Shown here piece by piece: positions 33,801 to 43,576 of a DNA stretch of 64,000 bases. A model generated the notes under the pieces. That model saw only the letters and a list, made by a program, of their open reading frames with translations. It was not told where the DNA came from and searched no databases. The position numbers and the translations under genes are program-made. The DNA is taken from assembly GCA_024345305.1 (NCBI GenBank), contig BRON01000017.1, positions 978,510 to 1,042,509 on the forward strand, written 5' to 3'. Position 1 is the stretch's first letter; every line of letters begins with the position of its first letter. This DNA is from Mrakia gelida. Taxonomy: Eukaryota > Basidiomycota > Tremellomycetes > Cystofilobasidiales > Mrakiaceae.

Positions 33801-36800
33801 TTGACCAGGCTTGAGGACGCGTTGAGGGGCTTGTTGAGAAGCTCTACTCCCCTCTGAAAGACCCGATCGTCTCGAGAGGGCATCCGGAAGTTCCATCTTA
33901 GTTCCCTGTTTGTAGTGAATGGCGAAGGAGAAGTTTCCGAGGAGTTCGCACCAGCGAGCTTGTCGACGCGTGAGGACCTTGGACGAATTGAAGTATTGAA
34001 GGGCCTCGTGGTCGGAGTGAATGGTGAGGGTTGACGGGTGTCCTTCACAGTAGTGTCTCCATTCCTTGAGGCACTCAACGATGGCGAGCATCTCCTTGTC
34101 GTGGATTTCGTAGTTGAGTTCGGCGGGGTTGAGTTTTCGAGAGTAGAAAGCGATGGGGTGGTTGAATTCGTTGGTGGGAGAGCGTTGGGAGAGGATTCCG
34201 GCGATAGCGAAGTCGGACGCGTCGGTTTCGAGGAGGAGTGGGAGTGAGGGATTGAAGACGGTGAGGACGGGAGCGGTGGTGAAGGCGGTTTTGAGTTTGT
34301 TAAAGGCGGAGAGAGCGTCGCGTCCAAAGTCGAAGGGGACGTCTTTTCGAAGGAGGGAGGTGAGGGGAGCGGCGATGTCCGAGAAGTGATGGATGAAGCG
34401 GCGATAGAAGTTGGCGAATCCAAGGAAGACCTGAATATCCTTGACCGAGGAGGGAGGGGACCATTCGAGGATAGCGGAGACCTTGTTCTTGTCCATTCGA
34501 ACTCCATTTCGACCGACGACGTAACCGAGGAAGTCGACCTCCTCCTTGTAGAACTCACACTTCTCCGGTTTGACCCAGAGTTGTGCTTCTTGAAGAGCCT
34601 TGAGGATGACGGAGACGTGTTGAGTGTGTTCGGCGAGGGAGTTGGAGTAGATGAGGATGTCGTCGAGGTAAACGATGCAGAAGATGTCGAGGTGTTGGCG
34701 AAGGGTGTCGTTCATAAAGTGCTGGAAGGCGGCGGGAGCGTTGGTGAGGCCGAAGGGCATGACGGTGTATTCGAAGTGGCCGTAACGACAGCGGAAGGCG
34801 GTTTTCCACTCGTCTCCAGGAGCGATCCGAACGAGGTTGTATGCTCCACAAAGATCGAGTTTGGTGAAGAATTTTGCCTTGGAGAGTCGATCGAGGGATT
34901 CGGGGATGAGGGGGAGAGGGTAGCGATTCTTGAGGGTGATCTTGTTGAGTCCTCGGTAGTCGACGCAAAGGCGAAGAGATCCGTCCTTCTTTTTGACGAA
35001 AAGGATGGGAGCTCCAGCAGGAGAGGTTGAGTGTCGAATGAATCCTTTGGTGAGGTTTTCGTCGATGAAGGTCTTGAGAGCGTCGAGTTCCGTGGCGGAG
35101 AGTTCGTAGATGTGTTGGAAGGGAGGAGTGGAGCCGGATTCGGTGTTGATCTTGAGGTCGTAGGATCGATGAGGAGGGAGGATGTCGGCGGAGGACTTTT
35201 CGAAGACTGAGCGATAGGGAAGGAACTCGGGAGGGAGGTGTTTGTCGAGGTTGAAGGTTGGATCCGAGGGAGGTTCCTCTCCTGAGCGAGGAGGAGAGAT
35301 GTCGACAGGAACGGGGGAATAGTTGGCTGAGAGAGAGTAGACGTTCTTGAATGCTCCTGCCTTGGCGGCTTGAGTGAAGGCGGCAGCGGAAATGATGGAT
35401 ATTTGAGGGAGAGGCGAGGTTGGGGGCGAGGGAGATGCGACGGTGGGCCGCGTCGAGGGTCTTGGTTTGCTGGGAGGAGGCTTGCTGAGGGAAGGAGGTT
35501 TTGGCGATGGGTGGAATGATGAGGGAAGGGAAGAGAGTGGAGTGGGGGTGGAAGCTGTTGGGAAGCGAAGATTCCGATCCGCGATAGGTGGGAGGCAGTG
35601 ATAGTCGCAGTGGTCCGAGAGGAAGTCAAGCGAGTGGGTGCTCCATCCGATTGTTGGTTCGTGTTTTTTGAGCCAGGGGATTCCGAGGATGATGGGGTAG
35701 GATCCGAGGGTAGTGATGTCGAAGGAGAGGGTTTCGGAGTGAAGTGGCGATGAGGAGGTGACGGAGAAAGGGAGTGGAGAGGTGTGGTGGGTGACGTGGC
35801 GATGAGGAGGTGACGGAGAAAGGGAGTGGAGAGGTGTGGTGGGTGACGGCGCCAGAGGAGATGGAACGACCATCAACAACGACGAGTTCCCGAGGAATGG
35901 GTTTGGCGACCGTTTTGAGGGAATGGGCGGAGACGAAGGTAGAGTCGACGAAGTTTGAGGTAGCTCCGGAGTCCAGCATCGCGAAGGTCTTGACGGCGAA
36001 AGACCCGAAGCCCAGCGAGACTTCGATAACGAGGTGATCCTCCTCTGAGAAGATCGTCTCGAGCGCAAGGATTTCGAAGGGGTTTGGATGGATGAAAGGT
36101 GAGAGCGAGTTGGAGAGGGAGTTGAGGGAGATGTTGAGAGGGGAGGGAGTGGTAAGACGACCGGGGTGAGGATGGGAAGTCGATTTGGAGTTGGCGACCA
36201 GAGAGGAGTTTGGTAGGTTTATAGTTGACGAGGACGAGAGCGAGGACCGGTGATTGTTGGGCTGAGCGAAGGGGGAAGGCTGTGGCCTTCATTCCAAAGC
36301 GGGAAGAGGGGTGACCGTTGCCGAGGGAAGTGCGTCGGTTCCGTATTCCAAAGCGGAAAGCTGATGTTGTCGTCGATTCGCCGCGAGAGGACAGGTGATT
36401 GCGAAGTGACCCGTTCCACCACAGTATCCGCAGAGTCCGAGAGTTCGTCGGCGAAGTTTTTCGGCGTCGGTGAGAGGTCCTCGAGGTCGAGAAGTAGTCG
36501 CGTCGACGTCCATTGGAGTTGGTCCAGAGGAGAGGGTGGAGTTTCGAGGGAGGAAGTTGGTGACGGGGAAAGGCTTGTTGGTGGTGGAAGGCTGTTTTCG
36601 ACGGTTGTAAAGGAGGGTGTCCCATCGGATTGAAGTGTTGATGAGGGTTTCCAAGTCGGTGAAGTCGGTGGAGAGAGGGTTGAGGATTCGATCCTTGACG
36701 TCGTCCTTGAGTCCGTCGTAGTAGGCATGTCGAAGAGACTGATCGCTCATCTCGAGGGAGGAAGCGAAGCGTCGGAAGTCGATGGCGTAAGTGGTGCAGG

Positions 36801-38707
36801 GTCCTGTTTGTTTGAGTTTGGCGAGGGAGCGTCGAGAGGTTTCAATGAGGTCCGCGTCTCCGAAGTCTTGGAGGAACTTCTTCTTGAAGAGAATCCAATC
36901 CTGAGACCAGTTGGGAGGAGTCTCGTCATCCTTGAGATCGAGAGCCGGTCGGATCCAGTGAAAGGCGGTGTCCTTGAGGTAGGTAACGACGAAGGTGATC
37001 TTGGCCGAGTCGGAGGAGTAGGATCGAGGTTGGACTTTGAAGACGAGTTCGCACTTGATGAGGAATTCCCTCGCTTCGGAAACTTTTCCGGTGAAGGGAG
37101 TAGGAGGGGCGACCTTGGGCTCCTTGGGTTCTTGAGCGTAGGGGACGGAGGAGTTGTGGAGGGAGGAATTGACCGAAGAGGGGAGTTGAGCTTGAAGTTG
37201 GTGGACGAGTTGGACGAGTTCCTCCTGTTGAGCTTGAGCTTGAGCAAGTGCCTGTTGCTGTTGATCGAGGTTGGTCCTGAAGCGGTTGGAGGCAACGTCA
37301 TGTTGGTCTTGTTGCCATCTGAGGGCGTCGGAAAACCATCCTGGAGAGTTCGTTTCGTGCTCAGAGCTGAAAGCAGGAGAGGAGGCGTCGGAGGACATGT
37401 TGTTGTTGTTGGGGGAAGAGAGTTGGAATAGGCGAGTTGGCTGGGGGGTGGGGTTGTTGGAGGATTGGTGATAAGCAGGCGACCGGTTTGTTGATCTTGA
37501 ATTATGTGAGGATCGAGCGAGGAGCGGGGATGGCGAGGGAACGTGAGCGACGCGACGAAGAGAAGTCAGGTGCTTATCGAGGAACGAGGACGAGGTATGA
37601 TCCAAAGGTGATTCAAGATAGAGGTTAGAAAGTGAAAAGCGAGGCGAACATATTTAAGGGAGGCGAAGCGATCAAAGGGAAGAAAGAACAAAAGACTTTG
37701 AAGGCTGAAACGATAACAGGGGAAGAGTTATGAACAAAGGGACAAAGGCAGAACGCGTAGCTGAGAACAAAGGACTAGTAGCGGTGAAAGGGAAGTAGGG
37801 GGAAGAAAGGGAAAGAGTAAGGGAGAGTGAAACAAGAAGGAGCTGAAACCTGATTCCCTGACACTTCTCTGCCTTCCCCAACTCCAACCCTTAACGAACA
37901 TCGCGCCAAACTCACAAGTATACCAGACGCAATGATACCCCACAGCACTCTGCATCTGAAGCTGAACGATTCCATCAGGTTGCTCGCTTCGAATCCCAGG
38001 TCCATCCGAAACGAACAGGGAGAGGGAGGGGGAAAGATGGGAAGCGGAGAAACTCGCGTCAGTGTTGAAAGCGAGAGTCACGAGCTAGCCTTTCGATTTT
38101 CGACGACTCCACGTGTGGCTCGTTTCTCTCGGGAAGAGGGAAGGGCGAACGAGGGAAGGGCAGAAAGAGAAGAGAAAGGGAAGAGGAGGGGGAGGACTCA
38201 CTCATTCGCCTGCTGAATCGCTTTCTTGAGATGCTTGATCTTCACTCCTAGAGTACACAGCAGAATCTATCAACACGTACCAGCGCAAAAACCAAGACAA
38301 AGGTGAGCGAAATCCGCGAACGAACAGATCGGAGGGCTGCGAGGCGAGGTGAGCAGCAAAGAGAGCGAGCTCACGAGGGGAGAATCGAGAGGTTCGGTCG
38401 GTTCGAATCCAAGGAGAGCAGGAAGCAAAGGTCCAGCGAAGGCGTGAGGGATTTAGAAGACGGTTCCTTCGTCGTCGCGGTAGTTCTGTGCCGAAAAGGA
38501 GGAGAGGGAGTGTGAGCTTCACGGGAGGAGGGAGAGAGAGGGAGGGACAGGCGAGCTCGTCACCTCCCAGGCAGGCGAGCGAGCTGATGAACCCGGCTGT
38601 ATCCGAGTTGAGGTTGTGGGAAGGTGGAAGGGAGCACGAGAACTCACAAAGAGAGCAGCTGCGAAGACGGAAGCTGCTTCGACTCCGAGTCGGTAGTCGG
38701 GAGCCAT
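30840..38707 (-). CDS. Unrecognised host gene split by a retrotransposon in an intron
   Basis: The 3' exons are well supported and in phase: 31,453-31,380, 31,228-31,053 and 30,940-30,840, giving 116 residues including LGVSFSMDEAQSNEMVRID, ELRGILFLSVTEYLRATLR, CWLVVNYADY and the end HPEISEWWAYIRGRWGLA. The preceding intron has its GTGAGT donor at 37,915 and acceptor at 31,454, so the whole Ty3 element lies inside it; without the element it would be about 105 bases. Upstream exons 37,961-37,916 and 38,247-38,202 (KIKHLKKAIQQAN) fit the phase. The first exon is less sure. A start at 38,707 (MAPDYRLGVEAASVFAAALF) has a good donor, but the exon that would follow meets an early stop. It may belong to a separate tiny gene. 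I do not recognise the family. Confidence 0.45.
31512..31870 (-). repeat. Chromovirus 3' LTR
   Basis: 359 bp, apparently identical to the copy at 37,505-37,863. It contains a CATATTTAAGGG element that could act as a TATA-like signal. Confidence 0.93.
31908..36288 (-). CDS. Chromovirus Pol (PR-RT-RNaseH-IN-chromodomain), frame broken by a 52-bp duplication
   Basis: Protease (LDSGATSNFVDS, near 35,970) is in the same frame as Gag. The RT and everything after lie one frame away, beginning just past a 52-bp tandem duplication at 35,744-35,847. From there the frame is open to 31,908. Motifs in order: RT core LRLCVDYRGLN and YLDDILIYS (near 34,660); RNase H LLETDASDFAIAGIL and IHSDHEAL; an insert of five QPPPSILAPSL repeats; integrase zinc residues with CDTCARNK, then the catalytic SMDGIV, LSDRGTTF and NGQTEKTNQ; and a C-terminal chromodomain with YYLVHWEGY and DDTWEPANGL (near 32,020). 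A chromodomain usually directs integration to marked chromatin. Confidence 0.88.
33440..33665 (-). repeat. Proline-rich minisatellite between RNase H and integrase
   Basis: Five in-frame repeats encoding QPPPSILAPSL separated by short variable spacers (DPAP, VPAS, GP, VPEP). The DNA repeat unit is GAGGGAGGGAGCGAGGA-like on the plus strand, with unit length about 39-45 bases. Confidence 0.8.
35744..35847. repeat. 52-bp perfect tandem duplication within pol
   Basis: Two identical, adjacent 52-base units (35,744-35,795 and 35,796-35,847), each beginning GTGGCGATGAGGAGG. Because 52 is not a multiple of 3, the second unit shifts the protease-RT frame. Confidence 0.9.
36289..37398 (-). CDS. Chromovirus Gag
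   Basis: The likely start is the ATG at 37,398 (MSSDASSPAFSSEHET); the frame is open further upstream into the LTR. A retrotransposon Gag core is visible in WILFKKKFLQDFGDADL and DFRRFASSLEMSD. A CCHC zinc knuckle CGYCGGTGHFAITC lies near the end, for RNA packaging. It ends with a TGA at 36,291-36,289 (ALE-stop). The downstream sequence continues in the same frame into protease, so the Gag end is a single in-frame stop rather than a frameshift. Confidence 0.85.
   Translation of the reverse strand: MSSDASSPAFSSEHETNSPGWFSDALRWQQDQHDVASNRFRTNLDQQQQALAQAQAQQEELVQLVHQLQAQLPSSVNSSLHNSSVPYAQEPKEPKVAPPTPFTGKVSEAREFLIKCELVFKVQPRSYSSDSAKITFVVTYLKDTAFHWIRPALDLKDDETPPNWSQDWILFKKKFLQDFGDADLIETSRRSLAKLKQTGPCTTYAIDFRRFASSLEMSDQSLRHAYYDGLKDDVKDRILNPLSTDFTDLETLINTSIRWDTLLYNRRKQPSTTNKPFPVTNFLPRNSTLSSGPTPMDVDATTSRPRGPLTDAEKLRRRTLGLCGYCGGTGHFAITCPLAANRRQHQLSALEYGTDALPSATVTPLPALE
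37505..37863 (-). repeat. Chromovirus 5' LTR
   Basis: 359 bp; the 5' LTR relative to the element's coding direction. Bordered on the outside by the CTTCT target duplication. Confidence 0.93.
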
Positions 38708-38729
38708 TCAAGCGAGGAGGTGAGCTTGG

Positions 38730-38959
38730 TGTTGGAAGGTGGCGACTCGCAGAGAGGTCTTACGTAGTAGCTTAGTAACGCGTCTCGTTCAGTCCCCATG
38801 TCAGTAACCCTCCTTAGTGAACAACAGCTTTGTAAGCTACCTTCAGATCACGTGACCATTTCCATAGTATATAAACCTTTCGAGTAGCTAGCTTTATACA
38901 ACAAGCTTTGAACCACATCCTGCAGACATCCCTAAGCTCAAGTGGACGACCCAACAACA
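38730..38959 (+). repeat. Copia 5' LTR
   Basis: 230 bp. Contains GATCACGTGACC (an E-box CACGTG) followed by AGTATATAAACC, a good TATA box, consistent with the promoter driving the element. Confidence 0.94.
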
Positions 38960-39008
38960 CGTTATCAGCACCAGTTCGCCACCACCCGCTAAGCAACAAT
39001 CCTTCGTC

Positions 39009-42000
39009 ATGTCAAGCAACTACTCCAAGAAGCTGGATCACAAGCTGTTCAAACTCACTGCTCTCGATGGTACCAACTACGAGACGTGGTCAGTAAGGAT
39101 GGAGATCGCTTTTGGAGAAGCAGGAATCAAGCCCGTCGTCCTCGGTACGAAAACCAGGCCCAACCTCACCCCGGAAATTATGGAAAAGGACACCACCGGA
39201 CAAGAGGTCGTGAAGCAGCAGAACAACGTCAAGGACATCGAAGAATGGGACCATATGGACGAGTTCGCGCTCCACAGGATTCAAATGGCGGTCAGCGACC
39301 GAGAACTACCTCGGATCCGGAACTGCAAACACGCAAAGGAGGCATGGGATCTTCTGAGGAAGACTCACAAGGTGGAAGGAGGAGCGGGAGAGGTCATGGC
39401 CATCCGAAGGATGAGGGACCTCAAGATGGAGGAGGGAGAACCAGTACAGGAGTACATCGACGAATTCCAAAGGATCATCGACGACATGTCAGCTCTCGGC
39501 CTCAACATCCCAGACAGGATGAGCACAATGTTCTTCCTCAGTGGATTACCTGCATCACTCGAACAATTCATTCAACACCAAACGCTCCAGGCGCAAGAAT
39601 CAAAACAAGAACTCAACCCAACCGCCGTCGCCACATCCCTCCTCATCCACGTAAGGACTCACGAGTCTCTCAAACCGACAGGTACTTCATCGTCGAAGGA
39701 AACAGCCCTCCTAGTCGACAAGAGGACCGCCAAGTGCCATCACTGCAACAAGGTCGGACACTTCAAGTCGGAGTGCTGGGAGTTGAATGGAGGAAAGCCC
39801 ACGGGGCAGGGACAAGGTGGAAAGGGAAGGAAGTTCGGGAAGGGGAAGAAGGAGAACAAGGGGAACTGGAAGGATAGGGAAGAGGCGCACCTCGTAGACT
39901 ACGGTCTTCAAGCAGGATCCGACATCGCGACGTCGGCCCAAGCGCTCTTCGCTCAAACCAAGCATGGATACATCGCCGATAGTGGAGCATCAAACCACAT
40001 CGTCGGGGACCGGGAACGCTTCGTAACATACAAGGCGCGCAACGGAACGGTCACGACGGCCAACGGATCAATCGTTCAGATCCTCGGCATCGGCTCCATC
40101 CACCTCCAGACCACCGTGAAAGGATCAAGGAAGGCCTTCACCATCTCCGACGTATACCACATCCCAGGGTTCAGCAACCTCATCAGTATCGGTCAACTCG
40201 GTAACAAAGGAGTCGAGACCAGGTTCCCCAGCAAGGGGACAACCCAAACCAACAAGCGATGCCAGTTCCTTCGAGACGGATCGCTGTTCATGGAGGGAAA
40301 AGAGGTGTCGAAGAACCCCTACATGCTGGACGTGAGCGACTTCAAGGGAGTCGGCTCAGGAGGAGAAGACGTAGCACTCGCGGCAACAGGAGTCGACAAG
40401 ATCGAGGTCCTTCATCGCCGGCTCGGTCACGCTTCTATCTCCGCCATGGAGGAGTTGTCTCGTCAGAAGCTCCTACCAACCTTCACCAAAAAGGACATCA
40501 TCGGATTCAAGGAAAGGATCTGCGTACCTTGCGTCGAAGGGAAACAACATCGAACTCCATTCCCCACCTCCACCACCAAAACCACTTCACCTCTCGAACT
40601 CGTCCACACGGATCTCGCCGGACCGATGCCAATCGCCTCGGCTCAAGGAATGCGTTACATGATGACGATCTGGGACGACTTCAGCAACTACCACTGGTCG
40701 TTCGCATTGAAGAGGAAGTCGGAAACACTGGCAACATTCATCACCTGGAGGAAAAGGGAGGAGAAAAGGACCAATCACGTCGTCAAACGGATCAGGTCAG
40801 ACAACGGTGGGGAATACACGTCGAAGGACTACGAGTTCTATCTCCGGGACGAAGGAATCACCAAGGAGACGACTATCCCACACACACCGCAACAAAACGG
40901 CAAGGCCGAACGAGGAATGCGAACCATCGAGGAGAAGATCACCTGCGCGCTACGAGACGCGAGGGACCTCGACGGATCCTACTGGGCGGAAGCCATGAAC
41001 TACGCCACATACACAATCAACCGCATTCCCTCATCCTCAGTCAACTCTCAAACCCCCTACCAAGCCTACTACAAAAGGAAGCCCGACCTCACTGCAATGC
41101 GGACGTTCGGAGCTCTCGCTTACGCGCTCAACCTTCAAAAGATCAAGCATCAACCCAAGAGCATCAAGTGCATCTTCCTCGGATACGGCGATCTCAACGG
41201 GAAGAAGGCCTATCGACTTCAAGTCCATGGAGACCCCAAGCGGTCGATCCTTCATTCTCGGGACGTTATCTTCGACGAAACACGTGGAGTCCACCAGACG
41301 GTGGAGCTACCAGGAATGGGACAAGCCGGAATCAAGGAGGACCACAAGGAGGAGGAAGAAGAAGAGAAGGAACTAGAGGAGGACAAAGGAGAGGAACAGC
41401 ACCTACTCAAGTCCAACCAACAAGACCCGGTCAGGGAGACCGAGGCAAGGAAACCCAACCCATCACGCGTCAAGCACTCCTACACTTACGAGCCCATCAT
41501 CGATGAACCGGCTGTCGATTTGAGTGGGAGCTACGGACGAGGTCAACGGAACAAGAAGCCATTCACAGGAACAGGAGACTCGGCAAGATTTGTCCAGACG
41601 GACTACGACATCACCGACTTCATTTCGGAGGACTTCGCCGGACACGCTCAAGCGACGCAACCCAAACTCGAGGATCTTCCACCACCCTCCGTCCCAAATA
41701 CATACGGAGAAGCCATGGCGTCGGAGCACGCATACTTCTGGAGGGAAGCGATGGACGAAGAGATGGTGTCGATGGAAGGGAACGGAGTCTTTGAACTCAC
41801 AGAGCTACCCTCAGGATCAAAAACGGTCAGAGGTCGCTGGGTCTACGCGCTCAAGAAAGGAGCCGACGGGAGGATTACTCGCTTCAAAGCTAGATGGGTC
41901 GCCAAGGGATTCAGTCAGCAAGAAGGAGTCGACTACGTCGAGACGTACGCGCCGGTATCAAAGCTCAACTCACTCAGGATCGTCCTCGCCATCACAGCAT

Positions 42001-43316
42001 CGGAGGATCTCGATCTAGTCCAAGGAGACTTCAAGACGGCGTTCCTCACAGCCGACCTAGTGGAAACGGTCTTCATGGAACAGCCAACAGGGTACGAACA
42101 AAAGGGAGCCGACAAGAAGAAACTCGTCGCGCATCTCCTCAAGGCCCTATACGGACTCAAACAATCGCCACTCGCGTTCTACAATCACTCCTCAAAGTTC
42201 TTTCAAACTCAACTCAATCTCCATCCACTCGAAGCGGACCCTTGTATCTACATAGGGCATAGGAAGGGACGACGGATCATGTTGGTCCAGTACGTTGACG
42301 ACTTCGTCGCCGCAGGAGACAAGGAGGATTTGGAGTGGGTCATGACGGAGATCCAGAAGGAATTCAAGATCGACGACAGAGGAGACCTCAACCCAGGAAC
42401 CATCCTCGGAATCGACGCTACGAGGGACCGCAAGGCGGGGACAATGGACCTCAGCCAGAAACGATACGTTCAAACGGTCCTCGAACGATTCAACATGGTC
42501 GACGCTAAACCAAACAAGGTTCCGATGGACGACTTTAGGCAACTGTCGGTCCAATCGGAGGATTCGGGATCAGAGAAGCTGGACGGAGTACCCTACCTCG
42601 AAGCGGTGGGATCGTTGATGTACCTCCAAGTCTGCACTCGACCGGACATCGCCTTCGCCGTCGGAGTTCTCAGCCGATTCAGTTCGGACCCACGAAGGGT
42701 TCACTGGGGAGCAGTCAAGAAGGTCATGCGATACCTACAAGGATCAGCAGACACGTCGCTTCAACTTGGAGGACACTCGGGCGCTCCAATCGCAGAACTA
42801 TGGACCGACTCCGACTACGCCGGAGACACGGAATCAAGACGATCAACAACAGGTTTCGTCGTCAAGGTATTTGGATCCACAGTCATCTGGGCGAGTCGAC
42901 GCCAAAAGGCAATCAGTCTCTCTTTTCTTGAAGCAGAGTACATCGCTCTCTCCGCAGGATGCCGGAGCCTTAGATGGGTCGCCAAGATCCTCGCTGAACT
43001 CGGATACGACACCGGATCGATCCCAGTAAACGTAGACAACCAAGGAGCCATCGAAACAACCAAGAACGGTACTCACTCGGAGAAGACCAAGCATATCGAC
43101 GTCGCGTACAAATACGGACGAGAGGCCCAACAGAGAGGATTCATCAAGCTCAACTACTGTCCCACCGAGGACATGCAGGCAGACATCCTCACCAAGGCTC
43201 TCGGAGTCGAAAAGCTCGAACGGTTCAAGAAATCGCTCAACATCCAGAAGGAACCCTCGCGCATGGATCAAAAGACCAGCGGAGACATGGATGGAAACCC
43301 GCAGAGGGGGAAATGA
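39009..43316 (+). CDS. Copia Gag-Pol polyprotein
   Basis: A single 1,435-aa frame with no stop. It begins with a Gag region of the UBN2 type (LDGTNYETWSVRMEIAF), then a zinc knuckle CHHCNKVGHFKSEC (near 39,740). The protease is YIADSGASNHIVG (near 39,970). Integrase precedes RT, the copia order: LHRRLGHASISAME with CVPCVEGKQH, then HTDLAGPM, RSDNGGEY and the QNGKAERG catalytic Glu. RT shows GRWVYALKKGADG, FLTADLVETVFMEQPTGYE and YVDDFVAAG (near 42,290). RNase H ends with ELWTDSDYAGD and DMQADILTKALG. An acidic spacer (KEEEEEEKELEEDKGEEQ) lies between IN and RT. All catalytic motifs are present. Confidence 0.97.
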   Translation: MSSNYSKKLDHKLFKLTALDGTNYETWSVRMEIAFGEAGIKPVVLGTKTRPNLTPEIMEKDTTGQEVVKQQNNVKDIEEWDHMDEFALHRIQMAVSDRELPRIRNCKHAKEAWDLLRKTHKVEGGAGEVMAIRRMRDLKMEEGEPVQEYIDEFQRIIDDMSALGLNIPDRMSTMFFLSGLPASLEQFIQHQTLQAQESKQELNPTAVATSLLIHVRTHESLKPTGTSSSKETALLVDKRTAKCHHCNKVGHFKSECWELNGGKPTGQGQGGKGRKFGKGKKENKGNWKDREEAHLVDYGLQAGSDIATSAQALFAQTKHGYIADSGASNHIVGDRERFVTYKARNGTVTTANGSIVQILGIGSIHLQTTVKGSRKAFTISDVYHIPGFSNLISIGQLGNKGVETRFPSKGTTQTNKRCQFLRDGSLFMEGKEVSKNPYMLDVSDFKGVGSGGEDVALAATGVDKIEVLHRRLGHASISAMEELSRQKLLPTFTKKDIIGFKERICVPCVEGKQHRTPFPTSTTKTTSPLELVHTDLAGPMPIASAQGMRYMMTIWDDFSNYHWSFALKRKSETLATFITWRKREEKRTNHVVKRIRSDNGGEYTSKDYEFYLRDEGITKETTIPHTPQQNGKAERGMRTIEEKITCALRDARDLDGSYWAEAMNYATYTINRIPSSSVNSQTPYQAYYKRKPDLTAMRTFGALAYALNLQKIKHQPKSIKCIFLGYGDLNGKKAYRLQVHGDPKRSILHSRDVIFDETRGVHQTVELPGMGQAGIKEDHKEEEEEEKELEEDKGEEQHLLKSNQQDPVRETEARKPNPSRVKHSYTYEPIIDEPAVDLSGSYGRGQRNKKPFTGTGDSARFVQTDYDITDFISEDFAGHAQATQPKLEDLPPPSVPNTYGEAMASEHAYFWREAMDEEMVSMEGNGVFELTELPSGSKTVRGRWVYALKKGADGRITRFKARWVAKGFSQQEGVDYVETYAPVSKLNSLRIVLAITASEDLDLVQGDFKTAFLTADLVETVFMEQPTGYEQKGADKKKLVAHLLKALYGLKQSPLAFYNHSSKFFQTQLNLHPLEADPCIYIGHRKGRRIMLVQYVDDFVAAGDKEDLEWVMTEIQKEFKIDDRGDLNPGTILGIDATRDRKAGTMDLSQKRYVQTVLERFNMVDAKPNKVPMDDFRQLSVQSEDSGSEKLDGVPYLEAVGSLMYLQVCTRPDIAFAVGVLSRFSSDPRRVHWGAVKKVMRYLQGSADTSLQLGGHSGAPIAELWTDSDYAGDTESRRSTTGFVVKVFGSTVIWASRRQKAISLSFLEAEYIALSAGCRSLRWVAKILAELGYDTGSIPVNVDNQGAIETTKNGTHSEKTKHIDVAYKYGREAQQRGFIKLNYCPTEDMQADILTKALGVEKLERFKKSLNIQKEPSRMDQKTSGDMDGNPQRGK

Positions 43317-43346
43317 AGGAAGGGCTCTCAGCTCGTCGAGTGGGAG

Positions 43347-43576
43347 TGTTGGAAGGTGGCGACTCGCAGAGAGGTCTTACGTAGTAGCTTAGTAACGCGT
43401 CTCGTTCAGTCCCCATGTCAGTAACCCTCCTTAGTGAACAACAGCTTTGTAAGCTACCTTCAGATCACGTGACCATTTCCATAGTATATAAACCTTTCGA
43501 GTAGCTAGCTTTATACAACAAGCTTTGAACCACATCCTGCAGACATCCCTAAGCTCAAGTGGACGACCCAACAACA
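43347..43576 (+). repeat. Copia 3' LTR
   Basis: 230 bp, apparently identical to the 5' copy. The purine-rich GAGTGGGAG immediately before it is a candidate polypurine tract. Confidence 0.94.

Larger units (their letters stand above)
31512..37863 (-). mobile_element. Ty3/gypsy chromovirus, full length
   Basis: A 6,352-bp LTR retrotransposon. The two 359-bp LTRs appear identical by eye, start TGTGAGG and end CTGACA on the plus strand, and are bordered by the 5-bp target duplication CTTCT (31,507-31,511 and 37,864-37,868). The coding strand is minus: gag, protease, RT, RNase H, integrase, then a chromodomain. Integrase placed before a C-terminal chromodomain is the chromovirus order. The purine-rich run before the 3' LTR reads GATGGGGGA on the minus strand. 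The sequence after the 5' LTR (TAATTCAAGATC) does not show an obvious tRNA primer site. Identical LTRs imply recent insertion. Confidence 0.95.
38730..43576 (+). mobile_element. Ty1/copia retrotransposon, full length and apparently intact
   Basis: 4,847 bp with two 230-bp LTRs (TGTTGG...ACAACA) that appear identical by eye, and the target duplication CTTGG (38,725-38,729 and 43,577-43,581). Just inside the 5' LTR is GTTATCAGCAC (38,961-38,971), resembling the internal initiator-tRNA primer sites used by many copia elements. One uninterrupted polyprotein frame fills the interior. Identical LTRs and an open frame point to a recent, possibly still active copy. It sits about 20 bp upstream of the candidate start of the minus-strand host gene. 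Confidence 0.96.

Noticed and set aside
36727..37431. 234-codon plus-strand frame inside the chromovirus
   Set aside because: Antisense of Gag; the Gag motifs are on the minus strand.
41524..42018. Overlapping plus-strand frame in another phase of the copia polyprotein
   Set aside because: Out-of-phase shadow of the RT region, Arg/Ser-rich and without motifs.
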